From: Melieria omissa
Lineage: Eukaryota > Arthropoda > Insecta > Diptera > Ulidiidae
NCBI GenBank assembly: GCA_963971225.1
Contig: OZ020269.1
Location: 88,809,783-88,873,782, forward strand
Length of the DNA stretch: 64,000 bases
Reading direction: 5' to 3'
Shown in pieces: positions 1-10,999 of the stretch. A program made the position numbers and the translations under genes. Numbering within the stretch: the stretch's first letter is position 1; every line of letters starts with the position of its first letter. The notes beneath the pieces are model-generated. The model had not been told where the DNA came from. It did no database searches and saw nothing but the letters and a program-made list of their open reading frames with translations.

Positions 1-1300
1 ATGGTCCATTTGGCTAAATGCGCTGCAGTGCGCGGCTTAATTGGATGCAGCACATTTCGTGGCTTTGCTTTTGCGTTTTCGAATTTTCGACTGTTCGCTG
101 TTCGATTGTCGACGTTGGCCGCCACACTTTTGCGCTTCATTGGTTTTTGGAGTCGTTGTGTGTGTGTGTGTCTTATTTTTTGCTTCGTCTCTATGGTCAA
201 CTTTGGGCCATAGAAATGTGTTGTTGTTGTTGTTATATTGCACGCAGCAGCCACGCATTTACGCCGTTTTGGTTGACTTTTAAGTTGCAGAGCAATGGCG
301 GCTACGGCAGCAACGCATCAACCATTGGCCAGTGTTGCCTTTTAAAAGTCAATGACTTTTTAGGCGCTTTTCGAGGTGTTCATTGTTGTTGTGCTTTTTG
401 GCCATTAGCGTTGGCCTTTGCGCTGCTGCGGCTTAACAATGCAGCCGCGTCGTGTGCGAGTGGACACCCGCTGCAGGGTCGATTGGTGAGGGGGCCAGGG
501 AAGCGACTGCACTGCAATATGTTGTTGGCTTTATTTTTATTGTATTTTTTGAAGGAAATTTGAAATTTGATTTGCTTGCATTTTTTACATGTTTTTTGTT
601 TTGGCGGTTGGCTGCCGCCGCTTTTGTTGTTGTTGTCATTTTTTTGGTGTATTCATTAGTTGTAATGTTGTTGTTATTTGTATTTTTTTGGTTCACTTCA
701 TTTCATTTTTGGTTTAATTTAAAATTTTTGTTAAACGTCAAACTTTGCGGTTAGTTGTGGTCGGCGCTATATGTAAGAAGGGGTCGGGAGGGCAGAAGGA
801 AAGGAGCGACAACAACTAATTTATTGCATGTTCGTAAATGGTGTTTGAGATTCTTTGAAGGTGATTAGAGAAAAACACTTTTTTTCGGTGGGCTGCTGTT
901 GAATTGCATTTTTGTTGTTGCTATTGTTCATTGTTAATAATGTTGTTGTTATTGTATGACGTTGCTAATGGCTGTTCTTGTTGGTGTTGTTGTTGTGACT
1001 GTTGCTTTTACTTTGGTGTTGTTAGTGTTGTTGTTTTTGTTGTTGTTGTTGTTACATTTAGTGTTGAATTGTTGCTATAATGAGTTGGTCTAGTCGGTTC
1101 TTGTTGCTGTTGTTGTTTTTTTTGCCTATTATTTTTATTGTTTTATGTTGTTGTAGCCTTCTTGTCGCTTTAATTTTTTTGTATATTTTTTTGGCTTTCG
1201 TTTTTTTTTTTGTTGGCTCTGTTAATGAAGCCATGATTTTGCTTCGAGCTTTTGTTTTCCTTCCCATCTTGCATCCATCGTTTTGGTTTATCTAATTTGT
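1..1300. other. T/G-rich noncoding stretch with TTG triplet runs
   Basis: The plus strand is rich in TTG/GTT triplets (clearest at 900-1130) and poly-T, so the minus strand is CAA-rich. The open frames are low-complexity (poly-C/L/F or poly-N) and overlap one another, as expected from triplet runs rather than selection for protein. It resembles intronic or intergenic DNA of higher flies. No gene is supported. Confidence 0.6.
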
Positions 1301-2565
1301 GCTAAATTCTAAATTTTCAAAAACTGTTTACTTTTAATTAATTGTGAAAAGCAAATGATTTGCTTTAGGCTTCCAATATGGATTTTTTTCTTATTGTTGT
1401 TGTTTTTGTGTTTTTCACCTAATCAGCGTAACAAAAATTGGTTTTTATTATAATTTCCAAACTAAACAAAATTAATTAAATCTGGTTAGTTAGAAGCCGA
1501 AAACGCACAACAAAAATTTTGAATAAAAACTCTGAACAAATTTCCTGCTTTTAACTAATGAATAATTTCTTCGTCTTTGATTGATTGTTTGAAGAAAGGT
1601 CATTGTGTGAAGAAAGGTCATACAAACGTTCATATGAACGAATGACTGTCAAATGAATAAAGAGTTCAGAGTGATAAAGAGACCGAAAGGATGAATGTAC
1701 ATACGTAAAGTTAGACAGATGAACCGAAAAATGACTGAATTGGTATTCAGATGAACACATGAGTGAATGATTAAAGTGAGATATGAATATATAAAAAGAT
1801 AAATAGATGAATGGTTATAAGAAGGGATGTACTAGAATATGCAGAGATTGATAAATTCATATGAATATTTACAGAAGTTCAGTTAGAAACATAATTATGA
1901 ATAAATTATTATTCGTCCATTCGATATAAAAAAAAAGCTGCATAAGTGGAAGAATCGGTGAAGGAACTCATCCTCCTTTTGAAGAAAATACAATTAATTT
2001 GCCGGATGGATTTTTTAAATATTATATATGAACAAACAAGTAAGCGAGTAGACGAATCAATGAAGATGCATTTAGATCGATGTACATACAAACGAACAAA
2101 TAAAGTACAAGTTGTCAATGTGTATGAAATGTTAAATTTTTACAAAAATAAACAGATGTATGTAACAAGAGTAAATATGTATTTAAATGGTTCATTCGAC
2201 GAATAAATAGAAAAATTTATAAAAGGGGTGAAAATGGCTATTAGATGGGCATAAAGTTTAGCTAGATGAATGGAACTAAAAAGAGATTAATAAATAAGCA
2301 CATTAACCCAGTAATGCCTAGCGTCTTAATTTTACCCGACAAAATTAAAAGTTATTTGTGCATTTTATCATTTCAGGCAAAAATAACTGTTACTTTTGAC
2401 TTTTATTTTATCGGTTATTTTGCGACTTTTATTTTTTCGGTCAAACATATCAGACAATTTGAATTTTTTCGAAAGCCGTTTGAACGACTAAAAAACTATT
2501 GATGACACATATATACAGTAAAATTACAGGAAAATTAAAGACATATTAAAAATAAAACAGATAAA
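1300..2565. other. AT-rich noncoding DNA with degenerate GATGAATG-like repeats
   Basis: Between about 1550 and 2280 short words such as GAATGA, GATGAATG and ATGAATA recur irregularly, suggesting a decayed tetranucleotide/octanucleotide array. The rest is unremarkable AT-rich sequence. TTAACCCAGTAATGCC at 2304 resembles the start of a TTAA MITE, but I found no matching right terminus. Confidence 0.4.
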
Positions 2566-3083
2566 AATGCACCCTAGGTTGATATTCCACTTCATCATCA
2601 CGGTACTAATAATGTCCGGGGCAACTGGAATTATCATCTTTAAGTATGCTTTCATTTCTGGTGGTCATTCAACACAGTGACGGCTAGATGGTGAATAGGT
2701 ACTTCAGGCTGTTGCATGCCATTGACATCGGCTCCTTCGATGCAGCTTTGAGGCTCGAAATAGCCAAGTCTACCATGAGGAACGATTTATCAAAATATCT
2801 GGTCGATTACTATCTCAAGCAGACTAGACTACACCTTAACGAATTAATGAATGACGGCAACAGGGCGAAACGCTCCATAACCTGGATCGGAGTGGCATAG
2901 AAGTGGGTCGCAGGCTCACCAGATGCTGCTGACTGGGATAAAATCCCCCAAAAGCAAAGCGAAATAGTAACGAACAACCACAACCAATACCTGATCAACA
3001 AGAAAATCTTCAACGTAACGGAGGAAAATCGTCAGAGCTTCACAAATGACCAAGGCAGGTATTGTCCACAGCAACCTCTTAGA

Positions 3084-3095
3084 CAGCAGAAATAG
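3084..3095. repeat. Left 12-bp target duplication of SINE 1
   Basis: cagcagaaatag here is identical to 3923-3934. Removing one copy plus the SINE rejoins the env-like remnant, so the SINE entered after the retroviral copy. Confidence 0.85.
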
Positions 3096-3216
3096 GTAAG
3101 GTTAGGTTAGAATAGGTCGTGTGAAAATGCGTATGCAACACTGTTTTTTCCAATATGTGATACAACACACATTTCAAACGGATGGGGAAAGGGAGGGGAG
3201 GGGACCTACAGTTTAA

Positions 3217-3713
3217 CCCATTAAGCCCTGAGCGTTGTGTTTGCGCAACGTTTGGGAATTTCGCTACATTAAGTAATTCATAAAGATATAAGACTTGAAA
3301 AGCGGTAGAATTGGATTCGAATTGATCGTTTTAGATTCTGCCATACTCAAATTTCAAAATTTTTTAAATATTCATATCTTTTTTTCGATCCAAAGTCAAA
3401 GGTTTTTTTTGGGGAATTTTTGAAATTCAATTAAAAATACTTATTCTTCAAACCTATCAAAATCCCTTTGTGAGCTGCATTTTGTAATGCTAAACTATTT
3501 AAAAATAAGTTTAAAAAACTTTTTTTTTTTTTTAATTTTATGTTTTGTATGTGACTAAGGCCCAAATTGCGTTTGCGCAACGTACCCTCCTGGTTCAGGG
3601 GGTGGGGGTATGAATTATTTGCTTGATTTTTTTTCTTGATTAGGTCAATTACTAAGATTGTGTAAAATTTTATGGAAATCGCACAAGCCCTTCTGGGGTC
3701 AGGTTTTAATGGG
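3217..3713. mobile_element. TTAA MITE family A, copy 1 (inside SINE 1)
   Basis: A 497-bp element flanked by TTAA at 3213-3216 and 3714-3717. The left terminus begins CCCATTAAGCCCTGAGCG; the right terminus is its imperfect inverse, ending in TTTTAATGGG. A closely similar copy lies at 16361-16863. The motif GTTTGCGCAAC occurs near both ends. It has no coding capacity. The TTAA duplication and CCC/GGG ends suggest piggyBac-type mobilisation. Confidence 0.85.
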
Positions 3714-3871
3714 TTAACGCGGAATCCGAACGGCGATTGGCAGTTTTTTCGTTCACACTTGGAGGTTTTGCCATTGCCTGCCAAGGTCGCACTTGTGCTA
3801 TTCTTGTAATTCTCATCTACTTCATGTGAATAGCGATAGAAGTAGATGAGCGTTTTTCCCAGCCCGAGCCA

Positions 3872-3915
3872 GGAATCGAACCTGGGGCGCTCGGTATGAG
3901 AAGCCAGCGGGGCTA
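3872..3915 (-). promoter_or_regulatory. Internal pol III promoter-like boxes of SINE 1
   Basis: On the minus strand GGTTCGATTCC (3872-3882) matches the tRNA B box and TAGCCCCGCTGG (3904-3915) matches the A box with one clear mismatch. Their order and spacing fit a tRNA-derived SINE head. Confidence 0.7.
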
Positions 3916-3963
3916 CCGAGGCCAGCAGAAATAGATCGATTAATCTGTGAAGAAGACGGACTA

Positions 3964-4317
3964 ATTAATTAATTAATTAATTGATTGACACGACAGCCCG
4001 CTTACGCGAGACTAAGGCCTAGCTTCCCGCAACCACCCGTGTTGTGCGTGTGAATTTTGTACGCGGGTGGAAGGGACCTACAGTTTTATGCCGGTTCCGA
4101 ACGGCAGGTTGGGAGCTTTTTCATAGGCAATTTTTACTCTCAGAGGTTTGCCATTTCCAGCTGAGAGGACAGCCACCGAAAGAGAAAACGAGTTTCCCGT
4201 TATTTTTTTTAGGTGTTACTACATGCAGAATTCGAACTTGCGTCGCTCTGCATGCGACTCGTTGGACCGCGCACTAACCAACTGAGCCACGGCGGCTGCC
4301 TTCTTCCGCTGCCGGCG
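3964..4317 (-). mobile_element. tRNA-derived SINE (SINE 2)
   Basis: Bounded by a 12-bp target duplication, gaagacggacta, at 3952-3963 and 4318-4329. It reads on the minus strand: a tRNA-like head near 4220-4315 (A box TGGCTCAGTTGG at 4278-4289, B box AGTTCGAATTC at 4228-4238), a core at about 4070-4175, and an AATT-repeat 3' tail at the left end (3964-3984). It shares its core with SINE 1 (landmarks GGACCTACAGTTT, CCGAACGGC, GAGGTTTGCCATT) but has an unrelated tail and a different tRNA-like head. Confidence 0.85.
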
Positions 4318-5134
4318 GAAGACGGACTACCTTACCAAAATCTAGTTGAGGCGCTTCAGTACGCAAAACCCTCTATCTACTCGAAAGGAACTCTGCTCCT
4401 CTACGTGCTCGCCGTACTAAGAGTAAAGAAAATCCGTGATAGTCTAATGTTGGTCAGAGCCTCAACGTCGAAAGGGAAACGAGTAGATCTACAATACAAA
4501 AAAATTATGATGAGCAATGACGAAACCTATGGTGTCACCAGCGACTGAGGCGAGTTATCTGGTGAAGTTGCCTGAAAACGAATGCATATCGAGATTGCTG
4601 AAAGGCGGCAATGCAAAGTGCCGTTTCGAACTAGGCAACCAGGTAACTGTGGACCTAGTTGATTACGATATGATATTCCTATCCGACTTCGAAGGGATCA
4701 TTCGAAGCGACAACCAGTTACAGAAACGAAACTGGACCTTCCGAGACAGTGTGGATTGGAAACCAAACATTCTCCAGCAAGACGACTAGGCCACTGCAAG
4801 CAGTACCACCCGTTCTAACAAACGTCACAGATTTAAACAGGTTTAAAACTGAATATGAAATATATCCACGACTCTCCATATATAACTCTCCATGCCTCGA
4901 CGACCATTGATGCCATTCTGACCCTTGCCCTTGCAGCCATTTGCTACATTGTATGAAGAAAGGTGGCAACTCCCGGTCAGAATCCCCGAAGTGCACCAGC
5001 TTACCACCCAAGAACAAGGATCCATTCGGCCTCACACGATCCGCCTTCTTATCCACCAATAGCCTTTTGACTGAAAATCAAGAAAGAATGTTCCATTCCA
5101 ATGCCCCAAAGTCCATTGTTGTGATCAGTGATTA

Positions 5135-7395
5135 GTGCTTTGAATTCGAGTATAACATCACTAAATGACTTGTAATGATTTCAGTAGAGAGATTTTAGTA
5201 GAGATAATAGTCAACTAATTTCAATTGAAAAAAGTGAATAATTAATTATTTAAAATAGAAATATTTTACTAATCACATTTTATTAATTACATTTCGTATT
5301 ATTTAGCAAATTATTTAATCAATAAATGAAAATTACAAATTAACCCAACACATTTATTAATTAATTTCTGACGAGCGTTTGTTATGAACTCAAACAAGTC
5401 ATCAAAAAAAAAACATAACCACATATAATTAAAATCAACAAATATTGTACGCGGGCATCGTGGCAATGCTGCTGCAGTGGGCCTGCAATACCAGCAACAT
5501 CTCAGAGAATAGCAAATAGCAAAAGCAAAGAGCGAAAGCGTGCAACAAGCGAACTGAAATAAAAATTTTGGCCACAGCCGAAAATCAACAACACACAAGT
5601 CAATGACCCTTGGCTGCACAAATAGCACAAACAGCAACTATTACAACAACTAGTTAAATTACAACAACAATAACAAATATTACAACAACCACAACTATTA
5701 GCAATACCAGCAGCACACACCAGCAACAATCGGCAGCGAGCAGGCAATGTAAACTCTCTCCAGAAAAACACATCACACATGAACACTAATGCAACAACAA
5801 CAACAACAACATTAGACAATGAAATGAAAATGTTGCAATTGCAATTCGGCCACAAAATGTTTATCAGCACAACACCAAAACTAGACGAGAGAAATTTTCG
5901 CCTGCGCCATGCGGCAACCCGCATCGCAGCCAATCAAAGCGTACAATGAGAGCAGTGGCAGTGGGGCGGCGGGCTGGCGCGTTCCGGAATTGAGTTGGTG
6001 AAATGCACACGCGGAATGCTGCGTGCGGCATTTGCAATGCGTCGGTCGGCCGTCAGTCAATTAAGCAACAAAACAAATTTCCGCCAATAATTTGACAGCA
6101 ATTACGGTTAAATGGCAATTGTTGAACAACAACAATAATAAGAGAAAAACCAACATTAAATCAAAATGCAACAATAACATTGAAGGCAACAAATACAAAA
6201 ACAAGAAAAACCAAAAAGAAAAATTTTGCTAGGAAAAAAATTGTTATGTTCATCAAAAGAGTAGAACGCGATTTTCCCCACTTGACAGTTAAAATATAAT
6301 TTTTTTTATTCTAAGGGCAATTTTTTCTTGTAAAGGCCACAACTTTTTTGCATACAATGCTAAATTCAAAATTTCTCTGAAAAAAATCCACATTGAAAGA
6401 TTTGTTAAAAAAAATTCCTTCACCTTTTGCCAATCAAAGGAAGCCTTCAAGAAAAGGTTCTTTATTATATTTTTCCATATTTCTCCAATTTCCATTTTTT
6501 CCTCACAAAATTCTTGGCTATTCAATATTTTGTGCCGCCCTTTCGGTTGCGCTAAAAACATTACGACCATAGTTTGCCATTGAATTCGGGTTAGTTCGTT
6601 AGTTGTTTCCCTTCTCACTTTCTTGTAACCCTTCTTCGTCTCCATTCACCAATGCACAAACATTTCGATTGTCGGAAATGATGAAAATTGTCTGCTTGCT
6701 GTTTATTTACTTTTGTTATTATTTGTCATTTGTTTATTTAATTGACAAACATTGACATTTGTCGCTTGTCAGTCGCAGTCGCATTCGAACAGCAGCCAAC
6801 TGCAAGTCGAGTGCAATCGAAATGCAATGAAAATGAAATGAAATTCCACACACCGCGCGAGTTCGATGAACGATACGCAATGTTTTCTCGTACAATGCTG
6901 CGCGTCTGCGCAAAAGCCATTCTGCCGCTGCAAGTTATGCTGGTTCTGCGCTGCGCTGTTTGGTTCTTGTGTGTGATATCTTTTTTGCTCACACATAAAC
7001 TTGTTATCTGATCTCATGTGAATGGTGCCTTTGTTGGTTTTTTTCACTGATGTGTTGTGAAATTTTCCTGCGTGTGCGCTCGTAGAAAGTGTTTTTGGGG
7101 AGAATTTTTTACATTTTGCTGTTTCTTATGGGAAACGCTTTCCCGTAGAGCATTTTTCATGCGGGTTCTTGAAGTTGTTTGTGTTATGGCAACATGTAAG
7201 ATACTCGTAGCTGGAAGGAATTTGCATAACTACACACATCACATTTGAAGAAATCAATATTTTTAATTCAAGAAAAACTATGTATTGAATTCAGGCATAG
7301 AGAACATTAGAGGGGGAAACAACTTTCACAGAATACTTAATACTTAAGTAAATTTAAACAACTAAAAGGCTTATTTAGCTACGTTTTCAATTATT
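5135..7395. other. Noncoding; CAA/CAG-rich in part
   Basis: From about 5450 to 6250 the plus strand carries many CAA and CAG triplets and mixed-complexity sequence, such as 5940-6130. It reads like intron or regulatory DNA of flies, with no convincing reading frame. The frames at 6289-6645 (minus) and 6738-7047 (both strands) overlap or are AT-driven, and no family was recognised. Confidence 0.5.
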
Positions 7396-7414
7396 TTACA
7401 TTATGCTAGCAGAG

Positions 7415-7450
7415 CCCATTGGCTTTGCATGCAAGATCGAAGCCAATGGG
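7415..7450. repeat. 11-bp hairpin near left end of repeat H
   Basis: CCCATTGGCTT (7415-7425) and its exact inverse AAGCCAATGGG (7440-7450) can pair. The loop contains GCATGC. Confidence 0.7.
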
Positions 7451-7475
7451 GCCTTAATTTATCAAGTTCTTTTAA

Positions 7476-7957
7476 CCCTTTCGCTATTTTGTTGCCATAT
7501 GGCACATTGCTACTTTGTGGACGTCTGAGCCCTCTGAGGTTTCAAGAATAAATTGTTTGTTGATTCTTAGAATAATTTGAAGTTTTAGGAAAAATACGAA
7601 ATTATTAAACTGAATATTAAAGTGTAAAAAAGAGAAGTATACACGTTTTTTAATGGTATATCTTGACATAGTAAAGGAAGAAGAAGCAGAAAACTTTAGA
7701 TAACTTTTTAATTTTACGTTTTTAGATAGTTTTTTTTTTCTTAATTTTGGCTGAAATAAATGAAGAAATATTCAAATTTTCGTTATGCGTAAAAAGTTTT
7801 ATGTTTATGTGGTTGTTCTCATAGAAAAACACTCTAAAAAACAGGGTTCGGGTATAAAAATTAAAAAATGTATTTTAGAATGTTCCTAAAATAACCAAAG
7901 AGAAGCCTAAAACGTAAAATTTAAAATTTTAACTTTCCGCAGTAAAAACCTGTAGCG
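7476..7957. mobile_element. TTAA MITE family B, copy 1 (right end lost)
   Basis: Begins after TTAA (7472-7475) with CCCTTTCGCTATTTTGTTGCC, the inverse of the right end of the copy at 25248-25766. Its other end reaches the family motif AAAACCTGTAGCGA and then stops short of the expected AAAGGG-TTAA, running into the palindrome at 7967. It is therefore a terminally truncated copy in inverted orientation relative to the 25-kb copies. Confidence 0.75.
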
Positions 7958-7966
7958 ATCTACCTG

Positions 7967-8014
7967 ATCTGACGGGATCAACAAAGGTTAACCCCTTTGT
8001 TGATCCCGTCAGAT
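7967..8014. repeat. Perfect 21-bp palindrome with TTAACC loop
   Basis: The 21-nt arm 7967-7987 is the exact inverse of 7994-8014, with a 6-nt loop (7988-7993) containing TTAA. The right arm carries the GTTGATCCCGTCAGAT phrase that begins each unit of the tandem array to its right, so the left arm is an inverted copy of a unit end. Confidence 0.9.
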
Positions 8015-8960
8015 TTTTATGAAAACAAACTTATCTAATTATTTCTCATGTGCAGTGCTTTCACCACACTTGAAGTCAATTGGGGCATTAAGTCATGTTT
8101 CCCAATCGTTGAACCCGTTAGATTTTTATTTTCGAAAAAATAAAAACCAAATGTCAAAATATTTCTCATCAAGAGTACTTTCATCAAGTTTGAAGTCAAA
8201 AGGCCCATACAAGTTTGTTTTTTCATATAAACTCTTAACCCATCGTTGACCCCATCAGATTTTAGTTTTCGAAAAAATGAAAAACACGTAACGAATTATT
8301 TCATTTTGTAATTAATTTCCCCAAGTTTAGGTCAAAAGGCATAAAACATCATGCTTCTTCATACAAACTTTTAACCTATTGTTGACCCCGTTATGTTCTA
8401 ATTTTCGAAAAAATTAAAACACGTGGCGAACTAAAAGTACTTTCAACAAGTTTCAAGTCAATTGGCCCATTAATTTCTGTTTTTCACAGTATCTCCATGT
8501 AAACCTTTAACCCATTGTTCACACCGTCAGATTTTGATTTTCGAAAAAATAAAAACACGTGTCGAATTATTTTTCACTAAGAGTAGTTTCACCAATTTTT
8601 AAGTCAATAGGCCCATTACTTAATTTTTTTCAGTTTATCCATGTAAACTTTTAACCCATCGTTGACACCGTCAGATTTTGATAAAAAAAAAAAAATAAAA
8701 AACACATATTGAATTATTTCACATTTGAATTACTTTCATCAAGTTTGAAGTCAAAATGCGTAACAAAATTACGTTTCTTCATAAAAAATTTGAACCCTTG
8801 GTTCAACCGTTTAAGTTTTGATTTTCGAAAAAAGGAGAAACACATGTTAGATTATTTTTGATTTAAATTATTTTAAACAACTTTGAAGTCAATAGACTAA
8901 TCGGTTCAGGTTTTTTTCGTAGTCTTTCCATATACGAACCCTTGCTTCACGTCGTTAAAA
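7999..8960 (+). repeat. Tandem array, about 137-bp unit, eight copies
   Basis: The phrase CGTTGACCCCGTCAGATTTT and variants starts units at about 7999, 8108, 8245, 8381, 8517, 8661, 8801 and 8945. Most spacings are 136-146 bp; the first is 109. Each unit also carries a TTTTCGAAAAAATAAAAACAC-like stretch and a TTGAAGTCAATAGGCCCA-like stretch. The copies are diverged, so the array is old. Confidence 0.85.
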
Positions 8961-9370
8961 CTTGAAAAATAGAAAAATATGTGTGTAAGTATATCTTGAA
9001 AAATGAACCTCCGCGAAGACCGGATTTTTTTGAGAATCAGGGTCTAAAGTTGTTGAAAACACTAATCAATAGACCTATTTTTTCCAGTTTTTTGCGCTTT
9101 AAGACACTGAATTAAAAAAAATTCCGTTTTTGCGTAGGTTCATTTTTCAAGATACACTTACAGTTCAAATTTCATGTTTGTAGCTTCACCAGTTTAAGCT
9201 GGGGATGATGAATCAGTCAGTCAGTCAGGACTGACATATATAGAAAAACTATATTTTTATATTAGGGAACGAAAATAACTGTTATTTAGCAATTTTCAAA
9301 TCAAAACGGCAAATTGAAAAAATCGCCTGTGGACTTTTTCAAATATACCATTACGATCGTGGGGAATTTG

Positions 9371-9493
9371 GCGGTTCAAGCCTTCCAAATAAATAAATTG
9401 CTGATACAAAATAAGGTTTCAAATTGTATTGTGCTCAAAAATTGTACGCAAACTCCCTTTTCCCTCCAAAATTCAATTCTATGTGCGTCATTG
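9371..9493. mobile_element. hAT-like MITE fragment (TIR CAATGACGCACATAGAA type)
   Basis: The right part aligns with the intact-looking copy at 19933-20079 (shared TTGTACGCAAAC and CTATGTGCGTCA). The right terminus TATGTGCGTCATTG is kept and the left terminus is lost. Confidence 0.65.
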
Positions 9494-9499
9494 ATCCAA

Positions 9500-10860
9500 G
9501 CAATTGATTTGTTATAAAATTCCAACAGTTTTGTATTCGCATTCGTTGCTTCAAATATCAAGGAAAATCATTGAATGTTATACAATTAATTCACATTTAG
9601 TAATTGACGCCATTTTGCAAAGTTCATTTATTCCATTGTCACCGCACACACACACACACACAACTATTGTGTCACTCAAACATTCCACAAAAAAAAAAAT
9701 TCACCAATCTAAATGCCACATAACAAAAAAAGAATAGAAAACTAAAAGAGGAAATAATAAAAAATTTTCCACTCGCCCAATGCAAACACGTTGTGCCATT
9801 TTTCGAAGGGCTTTTCAATGAATCAAGAAAAAAAAGCACACGATGTGACCCAGAAAAAAAACAACAACAACAGCAATAGCAACAATAAATACTAATATAA
9901 TAGCAAACAGCAACGATAACTACAACAACAAAAGCAAACACCAACCAAAAAAAAAATACACAATCAAAACAGCGACGACAAGTTGTACGCGTCGTTTGGC
10001 ATTTGCCAAGCAAACTGTTTTCGCCGATCGTCAAATGTAAACAGCCCTAACAGCAGCAACAACAACAACAACAACAGCAACATTCATTTGCAAGTAACGC
10101 ACACAAACGATCGCAACAACAAACAACGAGCAACGAGCAATAAAACAGCGAGCAGCAGAACAACCGGATTTCGAAATCCTTGAAAGCACTAAAAAGCGTC
10201 AAGCAAGCAGCACCACCACAACAACAATAACAACAACAACAACAACATCACGTTTGTGTGCTTAAATTTTAAATTTTTTTTTGAGGTGGTTTTGTGCTTT
10301 TGCCACCATTTTTGCCACCTTTGCCTCCCTTCTGGCTGCCCATTGCCCAGCTTTGCTCCAATTTCTGCTGCTGTTATTGTTCCACATTTGTTGCTTTTTC
10401 GCCACTTGTTGGCGCACGTTGTTGTTTAAACAGCTGACACATACGAATGGCGACGCCAACAACCAATACGCAGCGCGCTCGTATGGCAAATAAAACGTCA
10501 CCAGAAAACGTGAGCAGAAAAGACAAGACCAGACTTTTGACTTGAAAATGCGGAACACTTGTCACGACCAATGCTCCATATACTCGTTTATATGTACAAC
10601 ATATACTGTGTGTATGTAGATATGTGTGCATTGCAGATATTTAATTGAACACTAAGCGCAAGTTTCGAACTTAAAACACACAGCACTAACAGCCAAATTA
10701 GTGGGGAAGTTGTGGTTCAAGGAGCACAGTCTAGCAAAGTTGCAAGGGTGTGCGATTGGTTTTCTTAAATTCTTTTATGTTAGGTTAAGTTTCATCTTCT
10801 CCTCCGTACTTCCAGCGCAGCAAAGAAAGCATTGTAGACGATAAACGAACATCGACATCA
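9500..10860. other. Noncoding, CAA-repeat-rich
   Basis: A (CA)n microsatellite lies near 9645-9663. CAA runs dominate 9860-10250, and mixed-complexity sequence follows at 10280-10560. Short frames on both strands are complementary shadows of the triplet runs. No gene was recognised. Confidence 0.5.
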
Positions 10861-10862
10861 AC

Positions 10863-10995
10863 ACCCCACCCCCGAAATATTAGGGTCGAATTTAAAACTG
10901 CAATGGCATTGTTTTTAATGGTTTTTAAAAAATTTTAAAGAATTACTTTTTGAGATCCCTCCCCACCCCCAAAATATTGTTCTGAGTCCCCCCTT
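10863..10995. mobile_element. hAT-like MITE fragment (GGATTCAG/poly-G family)
   Basis: Contains ACCCCCGAAATAT, AAAGAATTACTTTTTGA and CCCCCAAAATATT in the order seen in the bounded copy at 51866-52023. Its terminal repeats are degraded. Confidence 0.55.
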
Positions 10996-10999
10996 TTAC

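Larger units (their letters stand above)
3096..3922 (-). mobile_element. tRNA-derived SINE (SINE 1) with nested TTAA MITE
   Basis: The insertion is bounded by a perfect 12-bp direct repeat (cagcagaaatag at 3084-3095 and 3923-3934), the target-site duplication. The element reads on the minus strand: its tRNA-like head is at the right end and its 3' tail at the left end, where GGTTAGGTTAG is the complement of a (CCTAA)-type tail. A 497-bp MITE plus a duplicated TTAA accounts for most of the length, leaving a SINE of about 326 bp. Its central core (around 3200-3216 and 3718-3800) matches the core of the SINE at 3964-4317, but head and tail differ. Confidence 0.85.
2570..5134 (+). pseudogene. Decayed insect errantivirus (gypsy-type) env-like remnant, split by two SINEs
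   Basis: Plus-strand coding-like blocks at about 2580-3083, 3935-3951 and 4330-5134 join logically once the two SINEs are removed. The first block carries a tetrabasic R-x-K-R site at about 2862-2873, like the furin site of insect errantivirus Env, followed by residues typical of the next segment of that family; a stop codon at 2898-2900 interrupts it. A further stop lies at 4546-4548. Near the end (about 4880-4945) a short hydrophobic stretch fits a membrane anchor. No gag, pol, primer-binding site or LTR was recognised nearby, so this is an orphan fragment. It is non-functional: several stops, two insertions, uncertain ends. The family assignment rests on motif recognition by eye. Confidence 0.6.
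7400..9265. repeat. Composite repeat family H, copy 1 (tandem core, nested MITE)
   Basis: The left end (about 7404-7470, CTAGCAGAGCCC...) resembles the left end of the copy at 21770 (CTAGCAGGGCTCC...). The right end (about 9165-9230, with TTTGTAGCTTCA, GATGATGAATCAGTCAGTCAG and a CAGTCAGGAC run) matches the right end near 22580-22655. Between them lie a nested TTAA MITE, a perfect palindrome and an eight-unit tandem array. The superfamily was not identified. Confidence 0.6.

Noticed and set aside
2304..2500. Possible further TTAA MITE beginning TTAACCCAGTAATGCC
   Set aside because: No inverse right terminus next to a TTAA was found.
3870..3922. tRNA gene on the minus strand
   Set aside because: A and B boxes are present, but the sequence does not fold as a complete tRNA and it is inside a SINE with target duplications.
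4220..4300. Second tRNA gene on the minus strand
   Set aside because: Same reason: it is the head of SINE 2, followed by SINE core and tail.
4044..4548. Overlapping frames of 77 and 111 codons
   Set aside because: They run from SINE 2 into the env remnant and so are chimeric by chance.
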